Source: Haliscomenobacter sp040403615 (GTDB taxonomy: Bacteria > Bacteroidota > Bacteroidia > Chitinophagales > Saprospiraceae). Taken from it: a DNA stretch of 64,000 bases. The stretch covers positions 62,001 through 126,000 of the forward strand of contig NZ_JBBAKG010000003.1 of the NCBI RefSeq assembly GCF_040403615.1. The letters are read 5' to 3'. Below the pieces are notes generated by a model that saw nothing but the letters and a program-made list of their open reading frames with translations, did no database searches and was not told the origin of the DNA. The translations under genes were made by a program, and so were the position numbers. Shown one piece after another: positions 44,032-51,968 of this stretch (position 1 is the first letter of the stretch; every line of letters starts with the position of its first letter).

Positions 44032-45422
44032 GTTGCTCCCACGTACACACCTTGATAACTTTTGACCCACTCAACTCCAGTCCACTCGTATTGAATACCT
44101 GTAGTAATGTTTGTGACATATTGTACAGTTGCCGCTTGGGCAACACTATTAAAAACAATTCGCCAGTAAATACCAGTCCATTCAATCACATCGTTAGCAC
44201 TTGCCACCAGTTGTTGGCCCACAGCCCCTTGCCATGCTTCTGGGGGATAGGTGTTGATTCTTGAACCAGTGGCATCAGTTAACAAATAGCGTTGACCCAC
44301 AGCCGGTGCAGGTAAACCATAACCAGGTCCTGAGATCAGTGGATCAATAATGGCAGTGATAGGTGCCAGGGTGTTTTGTGGTGCTGTGTCTTGGTCAATG
44401 TTGTAAATCAACAGTCGATCATCGTTGGGATTGATCACAATAGTACCTACAATAGTGGTACCATCTTCTTGATCTAGACGTATTTGACTAATGCCCGGAC
44501 GAAGTACACCGTAAGCACTGATCACTGCCGGCCATAACAGGCTACTGCCTGCCACAATTGCTGTGGGGGTCAAATCATCATTGGCACCATTAGGCACAAT
44601 AGTACGACCTTGCAAGCATTGTATCTGATTGCCAATCACCACAATTTCGTAGTTCCAGGGAGTCACAATGACTCTGGTGCCCAACAACAAGTCATTGTCT
44701 GTGACAGCGTTGCTTAGATCACCTTGCGCATCATACATGCTCATGATCACACGTTCTACCACGCCCAGTTTCTTGACTTTGGCTGGTGAACTGATCCAAA
44801 TTGGCAAACTAAACTTGATAGTGGCCATATCAATAGGATTCTCTGTACCTATGGGCACAGTCCTAGAAGTCCAGGTCACCGATTCTAAGTCAACCACGCT
44901 CAAACTGGTCCAATCAATAAAATTGTCTGTGCTTTGTACTTCCAGGCTGGGGTTAAACAAAGTCAGTATCTGTTCCAACAACTGCATTTTTTGATTGGTA
45001 TTGCTTGTCCAGATATCCAAAGTAATGCCCAATTTGTAAGGCACAGGCATGAGTCTTTCCACTGTGAACGCATTGCCTTGTGTGGTCTCAAACGATTCAG
45101 TTTCGGTGTCATAGGTACGTTGACGCACATTGAGTTTGCTCACATGATACGGCTCTTGCATTCTAGGACGATCATAATCTAAACTGCTCACGTAAAAAGT
45201 CATGAGTGGTGAGGCCGGCATTGAGTTGCGACTGTTCTCTTGAATGATAACCTGTGCATTGCGACTGGCATCTCCGTAACGAACAGGCACACGTATCAAG
45301 GCAGCGTTGTTCACGCCATCTGTTTCGTTGCCATATTCAATTTGAAAGTTGCTGACAATCCGCGTAAACTGTAAAAGGAAACGTCGGATTTGTGCGTCGT
45401 AAAAAAATTGGGACATGCTCAT
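44013..45422 (-). CDS. gp15: Tail sheath completion protein gp15
   Basis: The first 240 residues match T4 gp15, which caps the sheath and tube and joins the tail to the neck: 'FFYDAQIRRFLLQFTRIVSNFQI', 'RVPVRYGD', 'MPVPYKLGITLDIWTSN' and 'QKMQLLEQILTLFNPSL'. T4 gp15 is 272 residues; here 469, with about 220 extra residues that include beta-rich repeats with Trp (EWTGIYWRIVF, EWTGVEWVKSY). The extra part may be surface-exposed. It overlaps the upstream GIY-YIG gene by 4 nt (ATGA). Confidence 0.85.
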   Translation of the reverse strand: MSMSQFFYDAQIRRFLLQFTRIVSNFQIEYGNETDGVNNAALIRVPVRYGDASRNAQVIIQENSRNSMPASPLMTFYVSSLDYDRPRMQEPYHVSKLNVRQRTYDTETESFETTQGNAFTVERLMPVPYKLGITLDIWTSNTNQKMQLLEQILTLFNPSLEVQSTDNFIDWTSLSVVDLESVTWTSRTVPIGTENPIDMATIKFSLPIWISSPAKVKKLGVVERVIMSMYDAQGDLSNAVTDNDLLLGTRVIVTPWNYEIVVIGNQIQCLQGRTIVPNGANDDLTPTAIVAGSSLLWPAVISAYGVLRPGISQIRLDQEDGTTIVGTIVINPNDDRLLIYNIDQDTAPQNTLAPITAIIDPLISGPGYGLPAPAVGQRYLLTDATGSRINTYPPEAWQGAVGQQLVASANDVIEWTGIYWRIVFNSVAQAATVQYVTNITTGIQYEWTGVEWVKSYQGVYVGATWSLVL

Positions 45423-45979
45423 AGTTTTTTCTCAGTATATATTCTTTTGCCTTCAATGATTGTCCATGTTTTACCCCGTGTACCATTCAAGACATTCATT
45501 CGCTCACTTTGTGCTTTTTTTTGCTCTTCGCTGTAATGCCAAAGTCCTTTGGTGCCTTTTCTTGGGTGTGCTTTCCCTTTCATAGCACCACCATCTCGAC
45601 GAACCCAAGTGTCGGTACCACTTGCTCGCCTACGAGCATGGGCCTGTTTCTGAGACTCTTTCATTTTTTCTTTGGACTGCTCACTGTGAGTTTTATTATT
45701 TCCTGCTTCTCTGAGATTGTAAACTTCTGTAGTTTTTCTATACTCATCTAACCAATGTTGTTCTTTGAGATTTAATTCGTTGAGACTGTCTGCAGAATCA
45801 ATCACTTCCCATAAAAATTTATCAACACCATATTTTCTCATACTATTATAAAGATGAGTGTTCTTGCCTTCGCGGGTATCGGCTTGATGACTATACCATC
45901 GCATTTTTGGATTTTTCTGTATGGTTTGTCCAATGTAAATTTTGTTAGTTACCAGATTGGTTATTTTGTATATATGCAT
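45419..45979 (-). CDS. GIY-YIG homing endonuclease with NUMOD3 motifs
   Basis: This 186-residue free-standing enzyme has a GIY-YIG domain (IYKITNLVTNKIYIGQT, then a catalytic-region Arg in KMRWYSH) and NUMOD3-type DNA-binding motifs (THSEQSKEKMKESQ; a second near HYSEEQKKAQSERM). It resembles T4 Seg and I-TevI-type enzymes. It sits between gp14 and gp15, and its 3' end overlaps the gp15 start by ATGA. It probably spreads by cutting the same junction in related phages. Confidence 0.85.
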   Translation of the reverse strand: MHIYKITNLVTNKIYIGQTIQKNPKMRWYSHQADTREGKNTHLYNSMRKYGVDKFLWEVIDSADSLNELNLKEQHWLDEYRKTTEVYNLREAGNNKTHSEQSKEKMKESQKQAHARRRASGTDTWVRRDGGAMKGKAHPRKGTKGLWHYSEEQKKAQSERMNVLNGTRGKTWTIIEGKRIYTEKKL

Positions 45980-45984
45980 ACCTT

Positions 45985-45990
45985 TATTTA
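45985..45990 (-). promoter_or_regulatory. TAAATA box 5 nt before GIY-YIG ATG
   Basis: The minus strand reads CATAAATAAAGGT then ATG. The same 13 bases CATAAATAAAGGT also precede the HNH gene at 58557 (58488-58500). Confidence 0.5.
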
Positions 45991-46020
45991 TGCGTCATCA
46001 TAAAAAAATTGTTGCATTGT

Positions 46021-47379
46021 TTAACTCGATTTCTGGCCCGGTTGTGTATCAGGTGGCGGATTAGGGTCCTGGAAACCTTTCTGGTCTCCATTGTCGGCAC
46101 GTGGTCTAAGTATCTGGCTAAGACTCTGACGTTGTGGAATATTACCAAGATCTGTTGTGGACGTAGTGTATGTATTGTTGACAAAGCCTGACCGTAAAGT
46201 ATCATTGGCAGGTCCGTTGTTGAGATTGGTTCGCACCTTGTCCTCAATTTTGACCCAACGCCGGCTGTCGTAACGGAACAGTCGGTTAGGAAAGTAATCC
46301 ACTCGCAAGCAGTAGTCTCCGGCCACAGCACCCAGCGGGAATTGAACACCTGAAGTAACTGGCAGGCCATTTGGCGGCACCCCATCACCGGTCAAGTAGC
46401 CCACAGTATACCCATCGGCCTTGGGTGTGACATTCATGCCACCTTGTGTGCCATCTACGCTAACACCATCAAGAGTGGTTAGTGAAGTGGGATTGGCTGG
46501 TTGTCCGTCATCTACAGTGGCCACAACGTATAGAGGTTTAACATCATAGCCCGATGCTGGTACCTCCACATCTGCTTGTGTGAGAATAGCGTCATTGATT
46601 TGGTTGTCTTTGGGACGGGTTGAGAATACTTCGCTTTGTGTGGCTGGGTTATATATTGTCCAGTATGTAGTATTGTTGATGTCAGTGCCAGCCGGAACGT
46701 TTTGTTTGGCTTGATAATACACATCACCATAGTTTGTGACCCATCCAGTGGGATAGAAGTTGCCATTGTCCCAAATGTTCTCTGACACAACTGGTTTCTT
46801 GAGTATGTCTTTGAACTCTTGATTGTTGGTCATTGGTGTGGCCTTCACACGCCAGGTGTGTGGCAGCCAAGTTTGGCTCATGCCTTCTGTGGCATAGTCA
46901 GCATCTTGCACCACATAGTAGCGAGGTAACGGCTGGGGAATAGATTGGTTTAACGGATAATAATCTTTTAAGTTGGGCACTTCCAGCACATCACCGTTCA
47001 TGATCTTGCGTCCCAGACCGTCGATCATGTCGTTGAAGTGGAATGTGATAAACAGCGTATCGTTGTTTAGGAACAGGCCAAATTGTGTTAGGTCAAAGTC
47101 AATATCTTGATGATTATAAACACCACGCATACAATACACATCTTGATCGTAAATTCTGTCACGGTTTTCTAGCAACAGCAAGTCCTGGATGTTTAACGGA
47201 TCCAGTGTGTCGTAGATGGGTTGTGTGGCATCATAATTGCTGGATAACACAGAGTCTTCGCCGCCAGTTTGCGGACCCATGTATTTGTGCAGGAAAATGT
47301 CGAGGCCACCCACAGTGTATTGCTCACTTATGATGCGGTCAAGGAATTGATAATCTCGAGTCCGGTTAGGCCGGTACAT
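46021..47379 (-). CDS. gp14: Neck protein gp14
   Basis: This 452-residue protein matches gp14 of T4-like cyanophages. Landmarks are 'FLDRIISEQYTVGGLDIFLHKYMGP', 'FDLTQFGLFLNNDTLFITFHF', 'GRKIMNGDVLEVPNL' and 'YYVVQDADYATEGMSQTWLPHTWR'. gp14 forms the head-tail connector with gp13. T4 gp14 is 256 residues; the extra C-terminal part includes a segment at about 199-245 (VTNYGDVYYQAKQNVPAG then TTYWTIY) that resembles a family 5/12 carbohydrate-binding module. The gene is flanked by a homing nuclease on each side. It starts 2 nt after the HNH stop. Confidence 0.75.
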   Translation of the reverse strand: MYRPNRTRDYQFLDRIISEQYTVGGLDIFLHKYMGPQTGGEDSVLSSNYDATQPIYDTLDPLNIQDLLLLENRDRIYDQDVYCMRGVYNHQDIDFDLTQFGLFLNNDTLFITFHFNDMIDGLGRKIMNGDVLEVPNLKDYYPLNQSIPQPLPRYYVVQDADYATEGMSQTWLPHTWRVKATPMTNNQEFKDILKKPVVSENIWDNGNFYPTGWVTNYGDVYYQAKQNVPAGTDINNTTYWTIYNPATQSEVFSTRPKDNQINDAILTQADVEVPASGYDVKPLYVVATVDDGQPANPTSLTTLDGVSVDGTQGGMNVTPKADGYTVGYLTGDGVPPNGLPVTSGVQFPLGAVAGDYCLRVDYFPNRLFRYDSRRWVKIEDKVRTNLNNGPANDTLRSGFVNNTYTTSTTDLGNIPQRQSLSQILRPRADNGDQKGFQDPNPPPDTQPGQKSS

Positions 47380-47381
47380 GC

Positions 47382-48092
47382 TCAGGCGTGGAATTTTAAT
47401 TCTCCTAAAATTAATTTACAATTGTCGTTGTGCCAGCGTATTAAATTTGATTGGCCACCTACAACTGTCTTACAATGTTGACATTGAAATTTAGGTTTTG
47501 GGACTTTAAGTTTTGCAAGAGTTTCTTCTGTGTGTTTCTTTCCAAAAAAGTGATTGCTCTCTCCAGTTAGTCTTACTCCAAACATGTGATTTTTGTCACC
47601 TGTGGTGGCTAATCGTTTCTCACCTTTGCGCGATTTATTGACACTAATCATAGTTTTTCTTCTAATTTCTTTGGCATCGATACTTTCATTGTCAGCACGT
47701 TTTCTAGCCGCTTGTTTTAATTTTTCTTTCCAAGACTCACTGAACTGCCTATTTTTAAGCATTACATTTAATTGAATCTTAAGGTTCTCGTATATTCTTG
47801 ATGTAATTTGATATCTGGGTTGGCTAGAATTTTTGCTATGCATCATTCGCTTACAAGCATAGGCCATTTTTTTTTGATTTACTCCGGTAACCATCTTGGT
47901 AAGCAACCAATGGCAAACAAAATGCTCGCGGGCAGTAAGCCTAACCAGATTGACTTTGCTATTGTTTCCTCCGAGGCTTTGGGGAACAATATGATGTTTC
48001 TCTGTATAAACATCTCGTGGCAAAATTCGAACCTTTGCTTGCTCGATGATTTGATTGTACCAGCGTGTATATTTGCTATCATTGAAGATCAT
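47382..48092 (-). CDS. HNH homing endonuclease
   Basis: This 236-residue protein has an HNH-type core (YTEKHHIVPQSLGGNNS then NLVRLTAREHFVCHWLL), a basic helical linker, NUMOD3-like repeats (GESNHFFGKKHTEET) and a C-terminal zinc-finger-like CxxC...HxxxC segment (FQCQHCK, GGQSNLIRWHNDNC). It is a free-standing homing nuclease inserted just upstream of gp14. A close relative lies at 58557-59084 upstream of gp16. A TAAATA box lies 4 nt before its ATG. Confidence 0.85.
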   Translation of the reverse strand: MIFNDSKYTRWYNQIIEQAKVRILPRDVYTEKHHIVPQSLGGNNSKVNLVRLTAREHFVCHWLLTKMVTGVNQKKMAYACKRMMHSKNSSQPRYQITSRIYENLKIQLNVMLKNRQFSESWKEKLKQAARKRADNESIDAKEIRRKTMISVNKSRKGEKRLATTGDKNHMFGVRLTGESNHFFGKKHTEETLAKLKVPKPKFQCQHCKTVVGGQSNLIRWHNDNCKLILGELKFHA

Positions 48093-48096
48093 GCAG

Positions 48097-48102
48097 TATT
48101 TA
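48097..48102 (-). promoter_or_regulatory. TAAATA box 4 nt before HNH ATG
   Basis: The minus strand reads CATAAATA, CTGC, ATG. It faces away from the sigma70-type promoter at 48110-48138. Confidence 0.45.
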
Positions 48103-48109
48103 TGGGCGG

Positions 48110-48138
48110 TTGACCAATAAATCCCAAAGTGCTATAAT
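48110..48138 (+). promoter_or_regulatory. Sigma70-type promoter for 48166 gene
   Basis: TTGACC (48110-48115), a 17-nt spacer and a perfect TATAAT (48133-48138) precede the ATG at 48166, with AAAGGAG as the ribosome binding site. This is the best host-type promoter in the window. Confidence 0.85.
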
Positions 48139-48165
48139 TACTGTATTACCACTAAAGGAGCCCTG

Positions 48166-49293
48166 ATGAAACCCGTTAAACTGCTGAACCCCCGTAGTTC
48201 TGATACCAATGTTATGGGTGGAGAGCCTCCGTGGCGAACACAACCCACAGAAAATCGCATCAGTGCCCTGAGCAAGGCATTCTCCTGGTACAACTATTTT
48301 TACGGCAAAAAAGATGCTCGTGACATGATTGTGAACTATTTGGAGTCACAAGACCGCAAGGCAGATGTGCGAGTACTAAAAAGTATCCCAGATTCTGCCA
48401 TACGCCTGACCACAGGCTGGTTGTGTCGCATGAAGATGGTAGGCCTGGAACTGAGCGAAACAGAACAGATCAAACTGGACAACTTGCTGAAAGAAATTTT
48501 ATCCAGTAAACAAACAGAGCAAGTGGATGCTGAGCCAGTTGCAGAAGGCCCGGCCCGGCCCAACATACAAGATCGCTTGAGAGAGAAAGTTGGCGAGTGT
48601 GCGGCTGAATTAGACGGCATGTTTGATGAGTTCATGATGGCCGGTGCCAAAATGTCAGCAGACTACAAACCCATCATGGTGATCCGTGGTATGAATGTGG
48701 TACCGCAGATGATCAGTGAAATTTCCAATCGTTGGAAACGCAAACTAGCAGAGTTTGAAGAGGCGGTAGAAGGCAAGGATGCGTTGTTGGTTGAAGCATA
48801 CTCTTACCTGACCAAGATCCAATTACGTAACTGTGTAAAGTTTTGCGAAGCAGTGATCAACGACTGCGGTGCTTATGTACAGATCAAGAAAGTGGAACGC
48901 AAACCACGCAAGGTCAAGACAGTACCCCCAGAAAAACGTGCGGCCAAGTTCAAACACACAGCAGAGTTTGTGGAACTCAAACTCAAAGGATTACCAGCCG
49001 CAAGTCTAGTAGACAAGGCCGAAGCATGGTTGTACGATACCAAGAAACGCAAGTTGATCCATGTGGTAGCAGATAGCCATACACAGGCATTTACCATCAA
49101 GAACAACAGCATAATTGGATACAGTACTGTAGAAACACTACAAAAAACTGTGCGTAAGCCAGCAGATGTTATCAAGGCTATACAGGCCGCAGGCAAGCCA
49201 GCCGCTAGAAAGATCTACAAGGATCTGACCACTACTGAAACGCCTTGGAATGCTCGGGGCACTGAGAACTTGTTAGTACTAAAGTCCTGGTAA
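48166..49293 (+). CDS. Conserved T4-like phage protein, early-type expression
   Basis: This 375-residue protein is mostly helical with a basic linker near residue 245 (KKVERKPRKVKTVPPEKRAAK) and a C-terminal alpha/beta part ('KAEAWLYDTKKRKLIHVVADS', 'YKDLTTTETPWNARGTENLL'). Similar proteins occur in T4-like cyanophages, as I recall, without known function. The host-type promoter suggests early expression, unlike the gp13 gene just after it, which has a late box at its start. The basic linker may bind nucleic acid. Its TAA stop is part of the gp13 late promoter box. Confidence 0.65.
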   Translation: MKPVKLLNPRSSDTNVMGGEPPWRTQPTENRISALSKAFSWYNYFYGKKDARDMIVNYLESQDRKADVRVLKSIPDSAIRLTTGWLCRMKMVGLELSETEQIKLDNLLKEILSSKQTEQVDAEPVAEGPARPNIQDRLREKVGECAAELDGMFDEFMMAGAKMSADYKPIMVIRGMNVVPQMISEISNRWKRKLAEFEEAVEGKDALLVEAYSYLTKIQLRNCVKFCEAVINDCGAYVQIKKVERKPRKVKTVPPEKRAAKFKHTAEFVELKLKGLPAASLVDKAEAWLYDTKKRKLIHVVADSHTQAFTIKNNSIIGYSTVETLQKTVRKPADVIKAIQAAGKPAARKIYKDLTTTETPWNARGTENLLVLKSW

Positions 49294-49296
49294 ATA
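49291..49296 (+). promoter_or_regulatory. Late promoter-like box for gp13
   Basis: GGTAAATA overlaps the stop codon of the preceding gene and lies 20 nt before the gp13 ATG. Confidence 0.55.
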
Positions 49297-49297
49297 A

Positions 49298-49315
49298 GGG
49301 GGAACGGAGTTCCCC
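49298..49315 (+). promoter_or_regulatory. Hairpin enclosing gp13 ribosome binding site
   Basis: GGGGAAC, loop GGA, GTTCCCC form a perfect 7-bp stem that ends 1 nt before the gp13 ATG (49317) and holds the only GGAG Shine-Dalgarno candidate (49306-49309) in its loop and arm. Confidence 0.65.
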
Positions 49316-49316
49316 A

Positions 49317-50081
49317 ATGGCTGAACAAAATACCTTACCCGAGTTGAAGCAAAACCTTATTGAGTATTGCAAATTGACCATGGGTGATCAAATTATTGAT
49401 CTTGAATTAGACCCTGCACACTACGAAGCGGCATATCAGCGTACTCTAGGCGTGTATCGCCAACGTGCTCAAAATGCCTATGAAGAAGCCTACATCTTCA
49501 TGGAGTTGATTCGAGATCTCAACATTTATACTTTGCCACAAGAAGTGCAAAGTGTACGACAAATATTCCGCAGAACATTTGGCGACTCAACAGGACCCTT
49601 TGCATCAAACTTTGATCCGTTTGCACAGGCAAGTATCAACGTTTACCTTATGAACTTCAACGTGGCAGGCGGTCTTGCCACCTACGATTTCTACAGTCAG
49701 TATGTGGAACTGGCCGGACGTATGTTCGGTGCATACATGAACTATACCTGGAATCCTGTCACAAAGAAACTACAGTTAATTCGTGATCCAAAAGGCACTG
49801 GTGAAAATGTCTTGCTTTGGGTTTATCAAACCAAACCAGAAATCCAATTACTAAGCGACTATCAAATCCAACAGTGGATTCGGGACTACATGGTTGGTGC
49901 TTGCAAAATGATCATTGGTGAAGCACGTGAAAAGTTTTCAACCATCGCCGGACCACAAGGTGGCGGCCAACTGAACGGTGCCGCAATGAAGGCAGAAGGG
50001 CAAGCCATGATGGATGCCAAAATTGAAGAACTCAAAATGTATGTGGATGCAAGTCAGCCACTTACCTGGGTAATTGGTTAA
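49317..50081 (+). CDS. gp13: Neck protein gp13
   Basis: This 254-residue protein matches gp13 of T4-like phages, which closes the filled head and binds gp14. Landmarks are 'LKQNLIEYCKLTMGDQIIDLEL', 'IRDLNIYTLPQEVQSVRQIFRRTFG', 'ELAGRMFGAYMNYTWNPVTKKLQL' and 'DYMVGACKMIIGEAREKFSTIAGPQGG'. It is somewhat shorter than T4 gp13 (309). It is on the opposite strand from gp14 and about 2 kb away, so the neck genes are split, unlike T4. Confidence 0.88.
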   Translation: MAEQNTLPELKQNLIEYCKLTMGDQIIDLELDPAHYEAAYQRTLGVYRQRAQNAYEEAYIFMELIRDLNIYTLPQEVQSVRQIFRRTFGDSTGPFASNFDPFAQASINVYLMNFNVAGGLATYDFYSQYVELAGRMFGAYMNYTWNPVTKKLQLIRDPKGTGENVLLWVYQTKPEIQLLSDYQIQQWIRDYMVGACKMIIGEAREKFSTIAGPQGGGQLNGAAMKAEGQAMMDAKIEELKMYVDASQPLTWVIG

Positions 50082-50088
50082 CACGCAC

Positions 50089-50117
50089 TAGACAAACTGT
50101 TGCAGTTGTGTTACAAT
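50089..50117 (+). promoter_or_regulatory. Sigma70-like promoter for exonuclease gene
   Basis: TAGACA (50089-50094), a 17-nt spacer and TACAAT (50112-50117) lie so that transcription would begin at about the ATG at 50124. No Shine-Dalgarno sequence is present, so this mRNA may be leaderless. Confidence 0.55.
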
Positions 50118-50123
50118 TATCGA

Positions 50124-50645
50124 ATGCACTTGATGATTGATCTTGAGGGCCTGGCAACAGGCCCCGACACCACTATCCTTACCATAGCCGCTCAAGCATT
50201 TGATCCGTTTGGATCAGGGCATTACGACCGACATTACTATGCCAGGGTAACACTAGAAAGCCAGGAAAATCGTTCTATTGACGATGGCACAATAGCCTGG
50301 TGGGCAACTCAACCTGCTCACGCCAGAGAAGAAGCATTTGGGGAACAAGATCGAATCCCATTGGATCAGGCATTGGACGAACTAGGTCGGTTGATTTGGC
50401 ATGCCAAACTAATCTGGGCCCAAGGTCCAACTTATGATATGAATATTCTTGAACATGCCTACAAGAGTTATGGCAAAGCCCTGCCGTGGAAATACTACCA
50501 AGTGCGAGACTCAAGAACTGTGTTTAGTTTATGGCCCGAGTTGCCTATTCCTCCCACCAGCCACCATGCTCTGGAAGACTGCCGCAGACAAATAGGCATG
50601 CTACAAACAACACTTCAACACCTCAACGTTAAGGAACTCAAATGA
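50124..50645 (+). CDS. DEDDh 3'-5' exonuclease (Rv2179c-like)
   Basis: This 173-residue protein begins HLMIDLEGLATGPDTTILTI, with the first DxE metal ligands at residues 6 and 8, a further Asp in YDMNIL, and HHALEDC supplying the His and last Asp of the DEDDh set. This is the compact exoribonuclease-like branch (Rv2179c type) common in phages. It probably trims RNA or DNA ends during infection. The start at 50124 follows the promoter geometry; 50133 is also possible. Its stop overlaps the next ATG (ATGA), linking it to the oxygenase. Confidence 0.82.
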   Translation: MHLMIDLEGLATGPDTTILTIAAQAFDPFGSGHYDRHYYARVTLESQENRSIDDGTIAWWATQPAHAREEAFGEQDRIPLDQALDELGRLIWHAKLIWAQGPTYDMNILEHAYKSYGKALPWKYYQVRDSRTVFSLWPELPIPPTSHHALEDCRRQIGMLQTTLQHLNVKELK

Positions 50646-51304
50646 AAAGCAATTGGGACTATACAAAAAGTCGGAGTAGATATCATTTTGACGACACCAG
50701 GTACGACATGCCTGGTGAATGGTTCAAGCCTCTGGGCCGCTTACCAAATACCTGGGCACAAGAACTTGAGTATATCAAATCACATACTCGACCCATGACC
50801 TGGCGCAACAGGAAAAGTACTGTGGCAACGCCAAGACCTGCAAGCCTGAGCCCACACATAGAACAAGAAGAATATGATATTGTGCAAGGTGGCGGCAATC
50901 CAGAAATGGAATTAACAGACATATTTGATGATCTGGATAGTGTGCCCAACATCAAATGTTTGTCTGCACAGTTTGCCCTGGATCAAGAAAAAACACGAGT
51001 GCATGTACAGCGTACCGGACAGGTGTTTAATCAACATATTGACAAGTTGGACATGGTATATCCCGACAGTGATCCTGCTGACATTGTGAAGTTGGTTGTA
51101 ATGCTGGAAGATTGGCGCCCTGGACAATTTTACATTTATGGAACGTGTACACATACACATTGGCAAGCCGGAGATGTGCATTGGTTTGACTGGGCAAACA
51201 CTCCACACTCAACAGCAAACGCAAGTCACTATCCTAGATACAGTGTCAATATCATGGGACTGCGTACAGATAAAACTCATTTAGACATTTTTAAAAAGGA
51301 TTAA
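50642..51304 (+). CDS. 2-oxoglutarate/Fe(II) oxygenase-like protein
   Basis: This 220-residue protein has a cupin-type double-stranded beta-helix pattern with H132-x-D134 (QHIDKLD), a distal His at 189 (WANTPHSTAN) and a following Arg at 199 (YPRYSVNIMG), the metal and co-substrate residues of 2OG-dependent hydroxylases of the Asp/Asn beta-hydroxylase style. It would hydroxylate a protein, nucleobase or small molecule. It is translationally coupled (ATGA) to the exonuclease and followed closely by dNMP kinase, so a nucleic-acid context is likely. Confidence 0.72.
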   Translation: MKSNWDYTKSRSRYHFDDTRYDMPGEWFKPLGRLPNTWAQELEYIKSHTRPMTWRNRKSTVATPRPASLSPHIEQEEYDIVQGGGNPEMELTDIFDDLDSVPNIKCLSAQFALDQEKTRVHVQRTGQVFNQHIDKLDMVYPDSDPADIVKLVVMLEDWRPGQFYIYGTCTHTHWQAGDVHWFDWANTPHSTANASHYPRYSVNIMGLRTDKTHLDIFKKD

Positions 51305-51305
51305 T

Positions 51306-51968
51306 ATGATCATTGGCATTTGCGGATTTATTGGTTCAGGCAAAGATACCATTGCCGACTATCTTGTTAATTTACATCATTTTCGTAGAGAGAGTTTTGC
51401 AAGCACGTTGAAAGATGCTGTGGCACAGGTATTTGGTTGGGACCGAACCATGCTGGAAGGGCGTACTAAACAGGCCCGTGAATGGCGCGAACAAGTGGAT
51501 CCGTGGTGGGCCGAACGCCTGCACATGCCCACACTAACACCACGTTGGATCCTGCAATACTGGGGTACAGAAGTTTGCAGAGCAGGATTCCACGATGATA
51601 TCTGGATTGCCAGTTTAGAAAACAAACTACGCCACAGCCAAGATGATGTGGTAATTTCAGACTGTCGTTTTCCCAATGAAATCCTGGCTATTAAAAACGC
51701 AGGTGGTCGGGTTATTAGAGTGACTCGTGGTCCTGAACCTGAGTGGTACAATGCCGCACTGAGCGTAAACCGTGGTGCCAACGGCAACTCAACCTGGTCA
51801 ATTAGCCACAGAAAATTAGAAAAATTTGGTATCCATGCCAGTGAAACTGCCTGGGTTGGCACGGACTTCGATGTGGTATTAGACAACAACGGCACCCTAG
51901 ACGATCTCTACCAGCAAGTCAAATCATTGGTCACAAGTCCGGCTCAAGATCGCCCCGACGCCAAGTAA
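51306..51968 (+). CDS. Deoxynucleoside monophosphate kinase (gp1-like)
   Basis: This 220-residue P-loop kinase has GFIGSGKDT at residues 7-15, followed by 'ADYLVNLHHFRRESFASTLKDAV', 'RWILQYWGTEVCR' and 'DVVISDCRFPNEI', all matching T4 gp1, which phosphorylates dNMPs for phage DNA synthesis. T4 gp1 is 241 residues. It follows the oxygenase by 1 nt. Its last 38 nt overlap the 3' end of the opposite-strand HNH-like gene. Confidence 0.9.
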   Translation: MIIGICGFIGSGKDTIADYLVNLHHFRRESFASTLKDAVAQVFGWDRTMLEGRTKQAREWREQVDPWWAERLHMPTLTPRWILQYWGTEVCRAGFHDDIWIASLENKLRHSQDDVVISDCRFPNEILAIKNAGGRVIRVTRGPEPEWYNAALSVNRGANGNSTWSISHRKLEKFGIHASETAWVGTDFDVVLDNNGTLDDLYQQVKSLVTSPAQDRPDAK

